Shown here one piece after another: positions 7,906-17,988 of a stretch of 64,000 bases of DNA (position 1 is the stretch's first letter; the number at the start of each line of letters is the position of its first letter). Source of the stretch: a bacterium (GTDB lineage: Bacteria; Sysuimicrobiota; Sysuimicrobiia; Sysuimicrobiales; Segetimicrobiaceae). Location: contig DATGFS010000050.1 of NCBI GenBank assembly GCA_035308905.1, positions 54,492-118,491 of the forward strand, written 5' to 3'. The translations under genes were made by a program, and so were the position numbers. Under the pieces are notes generated by a model. It worked only from the letters and a program-made list of their open reading frames with translations, was not told where the DNA came from and ran no database searches.

Positions 7906-8685
7906 TCAGTGCCTCCTGACCGGGCCGGGCGACGCCCCGATACTGCCTTGCGAACGCTCCTGCCCCGAGTGATATTCCCCGAAGCCTTCCCGGATCGCGG
8001 CCCGTGCCAAAATCTCCGTGCCGTCCAGCACCGGAACGGCGAGGTCGTCCGGACCCAGGATCACGGGCACTTCCGTACAGCCGAGCACGATCGCGCCGGC
8101 CCCCGCGCGCACGAGCGTCTCCGCCGCCGCGCGGATCCGGCCGCGCACCGCGGAGCCGGTGTCGCCGGCCTTCACCGACTCGATGGCCTCGGACACCACC
8201 CGCTGGCCCTCGGCGTCGGGGACCAGGACCTCGATACCCCGCCGGCCCAACGCGGCATGATAGCGGCGCTGCCGCACGGTCCCGGCCGTGGCCAGGAGGC
8301 CCACCGAGGCCGGCGCCGGGCGCAGGGCTGCGGCCACCGCGGCGACCTCTTCCATAATATCCAGCACCGGCACGCCCGGTACCGCCCCCCGGATCTGGTC
8401 CAAGAACGCGTGGGCCGAATTGCAGGGCATCACGAGGATTTCCGCCCCGGCCGCAACGAGCCGCCGCGCGGTCTCGATCAGGAGCGGCGTGGGGTCGGGC
8501 CCCCGGCCCTCGATCGCGGCCGTGCGGTCCGGGATCTCGGTGTTGCTGTCAATCAGGACGTGGAGGTGCTCCTGATCGGTCGCCGCCGGCGTGCCGCGCA
8601 CGACGCGAAGGTAGAAATCCGCCGTGGCCAGCGGCCCCATCCCTCCGATCACCCCGATGGTGCGCCGCGCCGCCGCGCCGCTCAT
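7906..8685 (-). CDS. Aspartate/glutamate racemase family protein
   Basis: A 259-residue member of the Asp/Glu racemase superfamily. It starts with the family pattern IGVIGGMGPLATADFYLRV; the two catalytic Cys lie in MPCNSAHAF and VLGCTEVPVIL. Substrate is most likely L-/D-aspartate or a related acid; a hydantoin-type substrate cannot be excluded. The ATG at 8685 overlaps the ileS TGA (ATGA), so it is coupled to ileS. The C-terminus has a ~25-residue Ser/Gly/Gln-rich extension with no clear role. Confidence 0.85.
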   Translation of the reverse strand: MSGAAARRTIGVIGGMGPLATADFYLRVVRGTPAATDQEHLHVLIDSNTEIPDRTAAIEGRGPDPTPLLIETARRLVAAGAEILVMPCNSAHAFLDQIRGAVPGVPVLDIMEEVAAVAAALRPAPASVGLLATAGTVRQRRYHAALGRRGIEVLVPDAEGQRVVSEAIESVKAGDTGSAVRGRIRAAAETLVRAGAGAIVLGCTEVPVILGPDDLAVPVLDGTEILARAAIREGFGEYHSGQERSQGSIGASPGPVRRH

Positions 8686-11600
8686 CGCGCCGGTCCCGGC
8701 TTCGTGCCGCGCACGACCTCCGGCCGCGCCGCGGCCTCCTGCCGTGCGATCCCGAGCGTGACCGTGTGCGAATCCAATCGCACGGATTTCGTGTGCGCCG
8801 CGCCGGCCGGCACGCCCGCGACGGCGGAGGTCGCCAGGACCTCGCGCAGGATCGTCTCGCCGTGCTTGCGGATCAGATCCGGCAGCCGGTCGTCGCCGTC
8901 GTAGTAGAGCGTGATCCGGTCGGCGATCTCGAGCCCCGCTTCCTTGCGCATCTGCTGCACCTGATGGACGAGCTCGCGCGCGAGTCCCTCCAGCGCGAGA
9001 TCCTCCGTCACCGTGGTGTCGAGGACGACCCACGCGCCGCTCTCGCCCGCGCCGGCGCGGCCCTCGGGCCACCGCATCCGCACGTCCACCTCGGCGCGCT
9101 CGAGCACGATCTCCTCGCCCTCCGGCATGCGCACGCGGTACGGCTCGCCTTCCGGCGTCTGCTCGACGAGTACCTGGCCGTGGGCCCGCAGGGCGTCCGC
9201 GATCGCGGTGATGCGCCCGCCGAACTTCGGACCGAGCAGATCGAATCGCGGCCGGACCTCGAGACGGCCGAGGTCTCCGAGAGACCCGGCGAACCGCACC
9301 TCGCGCACGTTCAGTTCGTCCTTCAACAGCTCGATGAGCTCGAGACGGCCGGCCACCGTGCCTGACCGGTCGAGCAGCGTAGCGGACGCGAGCGGCTGCC
9401 GCACCTTGATCCGGGCCTCGTTTCGCGCGGCGCGTCCGAGATAGACGAGATGGCGCGTCTCCTGCATCCCCTGCTCGAGCTGAGGGTCCCGCGCCGCCTC
9501 GTCCGGCACCGGCATCGGGCACAGGTGCACGCTCTCCGCCGCCCGCGCGTCCACCGCGCGCACGAGATTCTGGTACAGCGCCTCTGTGAGAAACGGCACG
9601 AAGGGCGCCAGCACGCGCGACAGCGTGACGAGGACCTCGTACAGCGTCTCGTACGCGGCCTGCTTGTCGGCGTCGCCCTCGGACTTCCAGTAGCGGCGGC
9701 GGCCGCGCCGGACGTACCACAGCGACAGATCGTCCACGAACCGCTCGATCGGCCGCGCCGCCCCGGCGACGTCGTAGGCGTCGAGCCGGGCCCGGACGGT
9801 GGCGACCACGTCCGCGAGCCGCGACAGAATCCACCGGTCGAGGAGCGACGGCGGCGCTCCCGCTCTGGCGCCGGGCCTCCAGCCGTCCAGGTTCGCGTAG
9901 GTCACGAAGAACGCGTAGACATTCCACAGCGGCAGGATGAAGCGCCGGCGGACCTCGTCGCCCGGGCCGTAGCCGAAGTTGACGTTCTGGGCCGGGTTCT
10001 GCAGCGCGTAGAGCCAGCGGATGACGTCGGACCCCATCCGCTCCGCGGCGTCGTTGAACTCGATCATGTTGCCCCAAGACTTGTGCATCTCACGCCCGGT
10101 CTCGTCGCGCACCATCGCGTGCCCGAGGCACGCGAGGAACGGCGGCCGGTTCTCGAGCACGGTGCTCATCACCAGCATCGAGTAGAACCAGTTGCGGTAC
10201 TGCCCCGGGAACGCCTCGGTGATGAAGTCGGCCGGGAACCACTCCCGCCACTTAGCGGGGTCCCGGCGGTAGAACATCGTCGAAAACGGCACGATGCCGG
10301 CGTCGAGCCAGGGGTTGCCGACGTCCTGGATGCGCGAGACGACGGCGCCGCACTTTTGGCAGCGGATCTTGACCGCGTCGACCCACGGCCGGTGCGGCGT
10401 GTGACCCTCGAAGGCGTCCCAGCCTTCGACCGCGCGCGTTTTGAGCTCGTGCTCGCTGCCGATGACCTCGAAGGTCTCGCACGCCTTGCACTCGTAGATC
10501 GGCAGCGCGAGCCCCCAGTACCGCTTCTTGCTGATCATCCAGTCGTGCATGTTGCGGAGCCAGTCGAGCTCCCGCTCGAGCCCGAACTCGGGAATCCAGG
10601 TGATCTGGCGCGTCACGGCCATCATCGGCTCGCGCAGCGAGTCCATCGCGATGAACCACTCGTCGACGAGGCGGAAGACGAGCTCGCTCCCGCACCGCCA
10701 GCACATCGGGTAGCGGTGCGTGTACTCGTCGGCGCGATACAGGAGACCCCGCTGCTCCAGGTCGTCCTTGATCAGCGAGGCGACCTCGTAGACGTGCCGG
10801 CCGGCGAGCCGTCCAAACGACTCCGTAAAGATCCCAAACTCGTCGATCGGGGCGAGCACGTCGAGGCCGTGCGCCTTGCCGAGCGCGAAGTCTTCGGCGC
10901 CCGCGCCGGGCGCGATGTGGACGAGCCCGGTGCCTTCGGTCGCGGTGACGTCCGTCCACGGGATGACGCGGTGGACGACGCCCTGCTGCGCCGGGAGATC
11001 GTCAAACGGCCCTTCGTAGGTCCACCCGACGAGGTCGCGCCCGGGCAGCTCCCGCACGACCGAGACTTTTGGACGGCCGGCCGTCACGGCGTCGAGCCGG
11101 TCCTTGGCGACGTAGTAGCTCGCCCCGTTGCGCTCCTTGACCTGAACGTAGGTGAGCTCCGGGTGCACGGCGACGGCGACGTTGCTCGTGAGCGTCCAGG
11201 GCGTCGTCGTCCAGACCAGGAGATACTCCCCGGTCCGGCCGGCGACCGGCAGGCGCGCCGTGAGGCTGAGGTGCGTCACGTCCTGGTAGCCTTCGGTGAC
11301 GATCTCGTGCTCGGAGATGCCGGTGCTGCACCGCGGGCACCAGGGCATCACGTCGTGGCCTTTGTAGACGAGGCCGCGCTCCCAGCACCGCTTCAGGAAG
11401 AGCCAGATGCTGTAGTTGTTCTCGTCGGACATCGTGTAGTACGAGTCGTCCCAGTCCATCCAGTAGCCGAGCCGGATCGACTGCTGCGTCTGCACGCCGG
11501 CGTACCTCAAAACCCGCGCCTTGCAGCGCTCGACGAATTCCGCGATCCCGTACTGCTCGATGTCCCGCTTGCTCTTGAATCCGAGCTCCTTCTCGACTTC

Positions 11601-11888
11601 GACCTCGACCCACAGGCCCTGGCAGTCGAAGCCGTTCTGGTAACGCTGCCGGTGGCCGAGCATCGTGTGGTACCGGCAGAACAGGTCCTTGTACGTCCGG
11701 CCCCAGGCGTGGTGCACGCCCATCGGATTGTTCGCGGTGATCGGCCCGTCGAGAAAGGACCAGCGCGTCGCGGCGGCGCGGTTCTTCGCGAGGTAGCGGG
11801 CCAGGATGCCTTCCCGCGTCCACCAGTCCAGAATCGCACGCTCTTGCGCCGGAAAATCCGCGCGCGGATCGACAGGCTGAAATGCCAT
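8682..11888 (-). CDS. ileS: Isoleucyl-tRNA synthetase, variant signature motifs
   Basis: A 1068-residue class Ia synthetase that charges tRNA-Ile. The Rossmann start reads FLDGPITANNPMGVHHAWG, so the HIGH motif is HAWG; the KMSKS loop reads EMHKSWGN. Cys pairs occur in WCPRCS, CWRCGS and CQKCGAVV. The editing domain lies roughly at residues 180-390 and a C-terminal anticodon-binding region ends the protein. Such non-standard motifs occur in an IleS clade I associate with Chloroflexi-like bacteria; that placement is from memory. GGAGGAG 7 nt before the ATG at 11888 fixes the start. A T-box leader upstream should couple expression to uncharged tRNA-Ile. Confidence 0.95.
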   Translation of the reverse strand: MAFQPVDPRADFPAQERAILDWWTREGILARYLAKNRAAATRWSFLDGPITANNPMGVHHAWGRTYKDLFCRYHTMLGHRQRYQNGFDCQGLWVEVEVEKELGFKSKRDIEQYGIAEFVERCKARVLRYAGVQTQQSIRLGYWMDWDDSYYTMSDENNYSIWLFLKRCWERGLVYKGHDVMPWCPRCSTGISEHEIVTEGYQDVTHLSLTARLPVAGRTGEYLLVWTTTPWTLTSNVAVAVHPELTYVQVKERNGASYYVAKDRLDAVTAGRPKVSVVRELPGRDLVGWTYEGPFDDLPAQQGVVHRVIPWTDVTATEGTGLVHIAPGAGAEDFALGKAHGLDVLAPIDEFGIFTESFGRLAGRHVYEVASLIKDDLEQRGLLYRADEYTHRYPMCWRCGSELVFRLVDEWFIAMDSLREPMMAVTRQITWIPEFGLERELDWLRNMHDWMISKKRYWGLALPIYECKACETFEVIGSEHELKTRAVEGWDAFEGHTPHRPWVDAVKIRCQKCGAVVSRIQDVGNPWLDAGIVPFSTMFYRRDPAKWREWFPADFITEAFPGQYRNWFYSMLVMSTVLENRPPFLACLGHAMVRDETGREMHKSWGNMIEFNDAAERMGSDVIRWLYALQNPAQNVNFGYGPGDEVRRRFILPLWNVYAFFVTYANLDGWRPGARAGAPPSLLDRWILSRLADVVATVRARLDAYDVAGAARPIERFVDDLSLWYVRRGRRRYWKSEGDADKQAAYETLYEVLVTLSRVLAPFVPFLTEALYQNLVRAVDARAAESVHLCPMPVPDEAARDPQLEQGMQETRHLVYLGRAARNEARIKVRQPLASATLLDRSGTVAGRLELIELLKDELNVREVRFAGSLGDLGRLEVRPRFDLLGPKFGGRITAIADALRAHGQVLVEQTPEGEPYRVRMPEGEEIVLERAEVDVRMRWPEGRAGAGESGAWVVLDTTVTEDLALEGLARELVHQVQQMRKEAGLEIADRITLYYDGDDRLPDLIRKHGETILREVLATSAVAGVPAGAAHTKSVRLDSHTVTLGIARQEAAARPEVVRGTKPGPAR

Positions 11889-11936
11889 CGAGCAACTCCT
11901 CCGATTCAGGACAGCTCTACGACAGCGGTGCGGAAT

Positions 11937-11965
11937 GACAAAACCCCGTCCGGCAAGGGACGGGG
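11937..11965 (-). terminator. Intrinsic terminator of the ileS T-box leader
   Basis: Read on the minus strand, CCCCGTCC and GGACGGGG (11944-11965) form a perfect 8-bp stem with a 6-nt loop, followed by TTTT. It lies 18 bp after the T-box sequence and is the hairpin that would be replaced by the antiterminator when uncharged tRNA binds. Confidence 0.9.
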
Positions 11966-12236
11966 TCACCGTGGTACCACCCTCGTTCCGGGCCCCTGCG
12001 GGCCCGGCACTCGTTCGGATCGGCGCTCGGCTTATGGCGCAGCCGGAACGCCCGGTCCGAATCCCGTTATCGGGGGATACCGGCGGGGCCTCGGAATCTG
12101 TCCCTGGACCTCGCACCTCGGGAGGCGATCGCTGCCGCCGGCACCGCACCGGCTTTCACCCGACCCGTTCGCGGGTCATCCGGCTCGCTTTGCGGTCCGC
12201 GCGGCGGCGGTCCCCCGTCATCGCGTATTCCCGGGG
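11966..12236 (-). promoter_or_regulatory. T-box riboswitch leader of ileS
   Basis: The conserved T-box element AGGGTGGTACCACGG is read on the minus strand at 11983-11969, directly before the terminator. Upstream lie several GC-rich hairpins that form the stem I region, ending near 12230. An ATC triplet (isoleucine codon) occurs in GCGATCGCC around 12127, and could be the specifier, but I could not fold stem I reliably enough to prove it. T-box leaders read the charging state of the cognate tRNA; the downstream gene makes tRNA-Ile the expected ligand. This leader explains the ~370-bp gap before ileS. Confidence 0.9.
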
Positions 12237-12266
12237 ATTCTAGCACACGCCGGGGAGGAGCGTCAA
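12237..12266 (-). promoter_or_regulatory. Sigma-70-type promoter of the ileS leader
   Basis: On the minus strand TTGACG (12266-12261) and TAGAAT (12242-12237) are separated by 18 bp. Each matches five of six consensus bases. The -35 box overlaps the stop codon region of the glycosyltransferase gene, so ileS has its own promoter although it follows a gene in the same direction. Confidence 0.75.
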
Positions 12267-13689
12267 ATAAGGGGCGCGGCCGCCTCCGCCGGGCTCTTGG
12301 CCCCACGCTCCGCGGCCGTGATGCGGCGGCTCCCGAACGACGGGAGGCCGACGCCGCGGTGCTCCGTCTTCATCCACTCGATCCGTCCGGTAAACACGCT
12401 GCGGACGAACCGGTAGAACGCCAGAGGCAGCGTGACGATCTGGTGCGTCGCGAAGAGCATGTACCGGGCCGAGGTGAGGACCACGCCGAGGGGGGTGCGG
12501 GCCCGCTCGACCGCGATGCCGATCACGGTGGAGAGCATGATCACGATCCAGTAATACGCGTACCACGGCTGGTCGTGCGCCACCGGGAACGCGTTCAGCA
12601 CCGAGAGCCGGTGGGACGCGAGGTTCAGGATCCAATCCTCCACGAGAAAAAGGTAGCTCGCCAGCATCGAGAGCGCCAGCACGAGTGATCCCGAGAGAAA
12701 GACGAGAAAATCGAGCCGCTTCCGCCACGGCACCGGCGCCCGCAGCATCGCGCCCGCGTACTCGAACAGGCACCCCAGCGAGCCCTCCGACCACCGGGTG
12801 CGCTGGTGCACGAGCGCCCGCCAGGTGGCGACGGCTTCCTCCCACACCACCACGTCCTCGCAGTAGTGGACGGTCCAGCCGCGCAGCGCGTAGCGCACGG
12901 ACAGGTCGATGTCCTCGGTGAGGGCGTCCTCGTTCCAGCCGCCCACGGCCTCGAGCGCGTCGCGGCGCGTCACGAGGCCGTTGCCGGTGAGGATCACGGC
13001 GCCGCCGATGCGGTGCCGGCTGCGCTGGGTGAGCGTCTGGAAGACGAAGTAATCGTCTTCCTGCGCGCGCATCAGGAGGCTGCCCCGGCCGTCGTACACC
13101 AGCTTCCGGGCCTGCACGCCGGCGACGCCCGGCCGCGCGAGGTGCGGAATCAGCCGCGCGAGAAAATCCGGCGCGACCCGCGCGTCGGCGTCGAAGACGC
13201 AGATGGCCTCGCCGCGCGCCGCGGCGAGCCCGACGTTGAGGGCCACGGCTTTGCCGACGCCGTCCTCGACGGACGGGCGCACAACCGTAAACGCGAGCTC
13301 GCGGCGCAGGGCGTCGAGGACCTGTCCCGTCCGGTCCGTCGAGCGGTGATCCACCACGATGACCTCGAACGCCGGCGTCCCCGCGGCCTCCCGGTAATCG
13401 AGGGCGCACAGACACCGGACCGTATCGGCGATCACGTCCTCCTCGTTGCGCGCCGGGACGATGATGCTGACAAACGGGCGGAATGTCCCGTCGGGGGGCG
13501 GCGCTCCGGCGCTCCCCGCGTCGGGCCGCGGCCACACCGCGAAGGCCATCAGCATCGTCCCGTACAGTCCGGTCGCAAAGAAGATCGCGGACAGCCACGT
13601 CGCGTCGTGCAGGGCGAGCTGCCGCGCCATGACGGCGCCCCAGGCGATGAGGACCGCGACGGCGAGCGTCTTACGCCGGAACGGCCGCT

Positions 13690-13693
<4 letters not shown>
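12263..13693 (-). CDS. Family 2 membrane glycosyltransferase (processive type)
   Basis: A 476-residue GT2 enzyme. Two hydrophobic segments open the protein, then the catalytic domain: SIIVPARNEEDVI, the DxD-type CVFDADARV, the acceptor motif TEDIDLSVR and the processive-type QRTRWSEG. At least four membrane helices follow at residues 330-430. This layout fits cellulose/hyaluronan/poly-N-acetylglucosamine-type synthases that make a surface polysaccharide; the sugar cannot be read from sequence. Its ATG overlaps the mtnA stop (ATGA-type), so it is cotranslated with mtnA. Confidence 0.85.
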
Positions 13694-14745
<1,052 letters not shown>

Positions 14746-14811
14746 CCCGCGCGGTCTCCGGATCTGGACATCACGCGATGCAGGCGCCTCTCAGTATAGC
14801 GAAACGCGCAT

Positions 14812-15213
14812 TCACTCGACCGGAAAGAGCCCCTTGGGCGCCTCCTCCTCGCGGATGTGCTCCGCCGTAATGGACACGTGCGCGGGTGTAAAGAGGAAGA
14901 TCTCGTCTCCGACACGGTGCGTGTGCCCGTCGAGCGCATAGGCGACTCCGCTCAGGAAATCGACGACGCGCCGCCCCAGGTCCTTGTGCACGTTCCTGAG
15001 GTTGAGCACGATCGGCCGGTGTGTTTTGAGGTAGTCGGCCGCGGTCTGCGCTTCTTCATATTGCCCCGGCTCGAGCACCACGATCTCCAAGGACCGCTGA
15101 GTATGCAGGCGAAAAATCGGCGCCCGCGGCGGCGCGGTCTCGGCCGGTAATCCTCCTTCCTCATGCTCGCCGAAGCCCAGAAAGTGCCACATCCGTTGCA
15201 TGACCCGGCCCAT
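14812..15213 (-). CDS. sepF: Cell division protein SepF
   Basis: A 133-residue SepF. The N-terminal part starts with an amphipathic-like MQRMWHFLGFG, followed by a Pro/Ala linker. The SepF core has IVLNLRNVHKDLGRRVVDFLSGVAYALDGHTHRVGDEIFLFTPAHV. SepF tethers FtsZ filaments to the membrane and shapes the septum. The ATG at 15213 follows GGAGG by 6 nt. It lies after yggS, as in Firmicutes and Actinobacteria. The 23 bp just upstream nearly match a stretch upstream of ftsZ. Confidence 0.95.
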   Translation of the reverse strand: MGRVMQRMWHFLGFGEHEEGGLPAETAPPRAPIFRLHTQRSLEIVVLEPGQYEEAQTAADYLKTHRPIVLNLRNVHKDLGRRVVDFLSGVAYALDGHTHRVGDEIFLFTPAHVSITAEHIREEEAPKGLFPVE

Positions 15214-15225
15214 GTGTCGCCTCCG

Positions 15226-15248
15226 GTGTGGGGCGTCCGCTGCTGCGT
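15226..15248 (-). promoter_or_regulatory. 23-bp element upstream of sepF, shared with ftsZ
   Basis: On the minus strand it begins ACGCAGCAGCGGACGCCCCA and ends CAC. The matching stretch upstream of ftsZ at 32032-32054 differs at only two of 23 positions. Here it ends 12 bp before the sepF start codon and abuts the ribosome-binding site. Role unknown. Confidence 0.35.
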
Positions 15249-15268
15249 TTTCTGCTGCGTCTTGCCGG

Positions 15269-15955
15269 CTATGTCTGGCTGCGGTCAGCAAATATGGCCC
15301 GCCCGATGCGGACCATGGTCGCGCCTTCCTCGATGGCCACTTCGAAATCCTCCGACATCCCCATCGACAACTCGGGAAGCGCGGCCCCGAGCACACGTTG
15401 TAGATTTTCCCTCAATTCGCGGAGCGCCCGAAACACGGGGCGCACCTCGTCGGGATCGGAGACCGCCGGCGCGATCGTCATCAGTCCGCGCAGTCTCAGC
15501 CCCGGCAGGACGGCCGTCCGGCGCACCACCGCCGCCGCCTCCTCCGGCGACGCGCCGTGCTTTTGCGGCTCGCGGGCCACGTTCACTTGAATCAGCACGT
15601 CGACGGCCCGCTCCTGCTCCACGGCGCGCCGGCTCAACTCTTCCGCCAGCGCCTCCGAGTCGACGGACTCAAGGACGTCGAACAGCCGCACAGCCTCCTT
15701 GGCCTTGTTCCGCTGGAGGCTGCCGATCAAGTGCCAGGACACGCCGGACACGGCCGGAATCTTCTCGCGCGCCTCCTGGACCCGGTTCTCACCGAACGTC
15801 CGGAGTCCCAGCGCGGCGGCGTCCCGCACCCGCGCGGCGTCGACGGTCTTGGTCACGGCGACCAGCAAGACGTCGTCGGCACGTCGGCCGCCGCGTTCCG
15901 CGGCCGCCCGGATTCGCGCGCGCACATTCGCAATATTGGTTGCAAGATCGGCCAT
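15269..15955 (-). CDS. yggS: YggS/PLPBP-family pyridoxal phosphate homeostasis protein
   Basis: A 228-residue PLP-binding TIM-barrel protein. The PLP Lys is in LLVAVTKT, HLIGSLQRNKAK is the second signature, and LSMGMSEDFEVAIEEGATMVRIG closes the barrel. It has no known catalytic activity and keeps PLP and amino-acid pools balanced. Length is normal for the family. It sits between pgeF and sepF, a conserved trio in Gram-positive bacteria. Confidence 0.95.
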   Translation of the reverse strand: MADLATNIANVRARIRAAAERGGRRADDVLLVAVTKTVDAARVRDAAALGLRTFGENRVQEAREKIPAVSGVSWHLIGSLQRNKAKEAVRLFDVLESVDSEALAEELSRRAVEQERAVDVLIQVNVAREPQKHGASPEEAAAVVRRTAVLPGLRLRGLMTIAPAVSDPDEVRPVFRALRELRENLQRVLGAALPELSMGMSEDFEVAIEEGATMVRIGRAIFADRSQT

Positions 15956-15994
15956 GGAGGCTTCCCGGCGGGCGCTCTATTCGACGAAGTGGAA

Positions 15995-16783
15995 TTATTC
16001 CCTTTGGGCTCGTTCGCACAGCCGGATGCACGCCGCCATGCGTCCGGTCTCGCGCGCTCGCCGGTAAGAGAAAAACAGGTCGGGCTCACAGCGCGTGCAG
16101 CCGGGCGTCATCTCGATGTGGTCCGGCCGCACCCCCGCGGCGGTGAGCTGCGCGCGAACGGCCGCCCTCAGATCAAGATACCATTTCCCGGGCGACGCCG
16201 GCCGCGCGGCCGGCGGCCACCACGGCGCCCCCCGCATCGCCTCGGCGACCGGACGGTCGACCTCGTAGCAGCAGCCGCCGATCGCCGGCCCCACCGCCGC
16301 GAGACATCGGGCGGGATCAGACCCGAAGGCCGCTTGGAGACGCGCCACCGCCGCCGGAACCGCCCCGGCGGCGACTCCGCGCCAGCCCGCATGCACGACC
16401 GCGGCCGCCGGACGGCCGGGATCCAGCATCAAGACCGGGACGCAGTCCGCGGTGTGGACCGCGAGCCAGACCTCTGGGGACGCCGTCAGGAGCGTATCCA
16501 CGGCCGGGATGGTCCGGCCGGCGTCGCCGCGGCCGACCACCGCGGCCGCCGCCCCGTGGACCTGCTGCGCCTCCACCAGGCGCCGCGGCTCGGCCCCGAG
16601 CGCCGCCGCGACGAGCCGCCGGTTCCGGTCGACCGCCGTGCGCGCGTCGCCCACGGCATAGGAGAGGTTGAGGCTCCGGTAGGGCCCGCCGCTGGTGCCG
16701 CCCTGCCGCGTCGTGAACACGGCCCGCACGATGCCCGTCGCTTCGAGCGCATCGGCCCGCAGCACGCCCGCCTGTTTGCTCAC
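15995..16783 (-). CDS. pgeF: PgeF/YfiH purine nucleoside phosphorylase-like (laccase-domain) protein
   Basis: A 262-residue multicopper-laccase-fold protein. Zinc-site residues are seen in QQVHGAAAAV, HTADCVPVLML and VHAGWRGVAAG; GCCYEVD follows. Family members process purine nucleosides and, in E. coli, remove misincorporated amino acids from peptidoglycan precursors (PgeF). The start GTG at 16783 overlaps the phnE TGA (GTGA), so it is coupled to the transporter operon. Upstream readings belong to phnE in another frame. Confidence 0.92.
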   Translation of the reverse strand: MSKQAGVLRADALEATGIVRAVFTTRQGGTSGGPYRSLNLSYAVGDARTAVDRNRRLVAAALGAEPRRLVEAQQVHGAAAAVVGRGDAGRTIPAVDTLLTASPEVWLAVHTADCVPVLMLDPGRPAAAVVHAGWRGVAAGAVPAAVARLQAAFGSDPARCLAAVGPAIGGCCYEVDRPVAEAMRGAPWWPPAARPASPGKWYLDLRAAVRAQLTAAGVRPDHIEMTPGCTRCEPDLFFSYRRARETGRMAACIRLCERAQRE

Positions 16784-17988
16784 ACGAGACGTTCGCGGAC
16801 CACGGCGCTCGCATAGTCCAGCACGGCGACGACCACCGCGATCATCCACAGCGCCGTCGCGGCCTGCGGCCACTGCAGCAGGTTGATGTACTGTTGGAGG
16901 ACGAACCCGATGCCGCCGCCGCCGACGAAGCCGATCACCGTGCTGAACCGGACGTTGATGTCCCACCGGTAGATCGTAAACGCGATGAACTGCGGCACGA
17001 TCTGCGGCACCACGGCGTACCGGATGACCTGCAGCGTGCTCGCCCCGGTCGCCATGATCGCCTCGATCGGACCCGTGTCGATGCTTTCGATCGCTTCCGA
17101 GTACAACTTGCCGAGCGACGCGATGCTGTGCACCCCGAGCGCCAGCACGCCGGCGAACGGGCCCAGCCCGACCCAGACGGTGAAGATGATCGCGAGCACG
17201 AGCGCCTCGATCGAGCGGGTGAGATTGAACACCGTCCGGGTCAGCGCGTAGACCGCGCCGCCGGCCGGCAGATGCCCGGTGAGGTTGCGCGCGCCGAGAA
17301 ACGACAGCGGCACCGCGAAGATCACGCCCATCGTCGTCCCCATCAGCGCGAGGAACACGGTCTCGACCATCCGGTCGAGCACGATGAGGAGCGTCCGGCT
17401 CGGCCGCCACGGACCGTACCCGGTCGTCACCTCGGCGATGATCTGATTGTGGGTGCCTTGGACGTCGGGCGCCGTCACCGCCGCATCGAAGCGGCCCTGC
17501 GCATCGGTTCGGAACGAGGCCAGCGGCTGCCGCTGGCCGATCTGATTCTCCCACCACAGCGTCCCGCCGCGGCCGGGGCCGAAACCGTCGCCGTGCACGG
17601 TGATGCGCGTGCCGGCCGCGCCGGTAGCGCGCGAGAGGCGAAGCGACGGTCCCGGTCCCGACACGGCCGGGGGCGGCTGTTCGCCTCCATAGTAAAAGGC
17701 CTCCGACGCCCGCTGTAAGGTGGGTTCGCGCGAGGCCACGTCCGGATGGGCGAGGGCCGAGACGAACGGACGGATGAGCGGGGCACCGCGCCACAATTCG
17801 CCGAGGCGAATCTGGGTGACGTGCCAGCCGTAGGCGTACACCGCGACCGCGAGCGCGAAGCCGGCGTACGCGCGCCACGAGCGGTACCAGGGCGCCGGCC
17901 GCTCCGCGCGGCGCCGGACTGCCCCGGGCAGGGACGCGTCGTGCGCCGGGGCGCGGCCGTCGGGCGCGAGCGGTGCCGCCGGAATCAG
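16780..17988 (-). CDS. phnE: PhnE-type phosphonate/phosphite ABC permease with inserted Ig-like domain
   Basis: The C-terminal ~260 residues form a typical PhnE permease (MGTTMGVIFAVPLSFLGARN, the coupling segment EAIMATGASTLQVIRYAVVPQ, RFSTVIGFVGGGGIG). Between the first membrane helix (residues ~40-60) and this core is an extra ~140 residues containing GTRITVHGDGFGPG and GRFDAAVTAPDV, typical of an IPT/TIG immunoglobulin-like fold, probably outside the membrane. No ATG, GTG or TTG is in frame between the phnC stop and the first helix. A CTG at 17988 overlaps the phnC TGA (CTGA), with GAGGAGG 10 nt upstream, and I take it as the start (402 residues). The start is therefore an inference. Confidence 0.85.
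   Translation of the reverse strand: MIPAAPLAPDGRAPAHDASLPGAVRRRAERPAPWYRSWRAYAGFALAVAVYAYGWHVTQIRLGELWRGAPLIRPFVSALAHPDVASREPTLQRASEAFYYGGEQPPPAVSGPGPSLRLSRATGAAGTRITVHGDGFGPGRGGTLWWENQIGQRQPLASFRTDAQGRFDAAVTAPDVQGTHNQIIAEVTTGYGPWRPSRTLLIVLDRMVETVFLALMGTTMGVIFAVPLSFLGARNLTGHLPAGGAVYALTRTVFNLTRSIEALVLAIIFTVWVGLGPFAGVLALGVHSIASLGKLYSEAIESIDTGPIEAIMATGASTLQVIRYAVVPQIVPQFIAFTIYRWDINVRFSTVIGFVGGGGIGFVLQQYINLLQWPQAATALWMIAVVVAVLDYASAVVRERLV

Noticed and set aside
9450..12416. Very long plus-strand open frame opposite ileS
   Set aside because: It is antisense to a clear synthetase gene, has Arg/Val/His-rich low-complexity translation and no recognisable domain; such frames are common in high-GC DNA.
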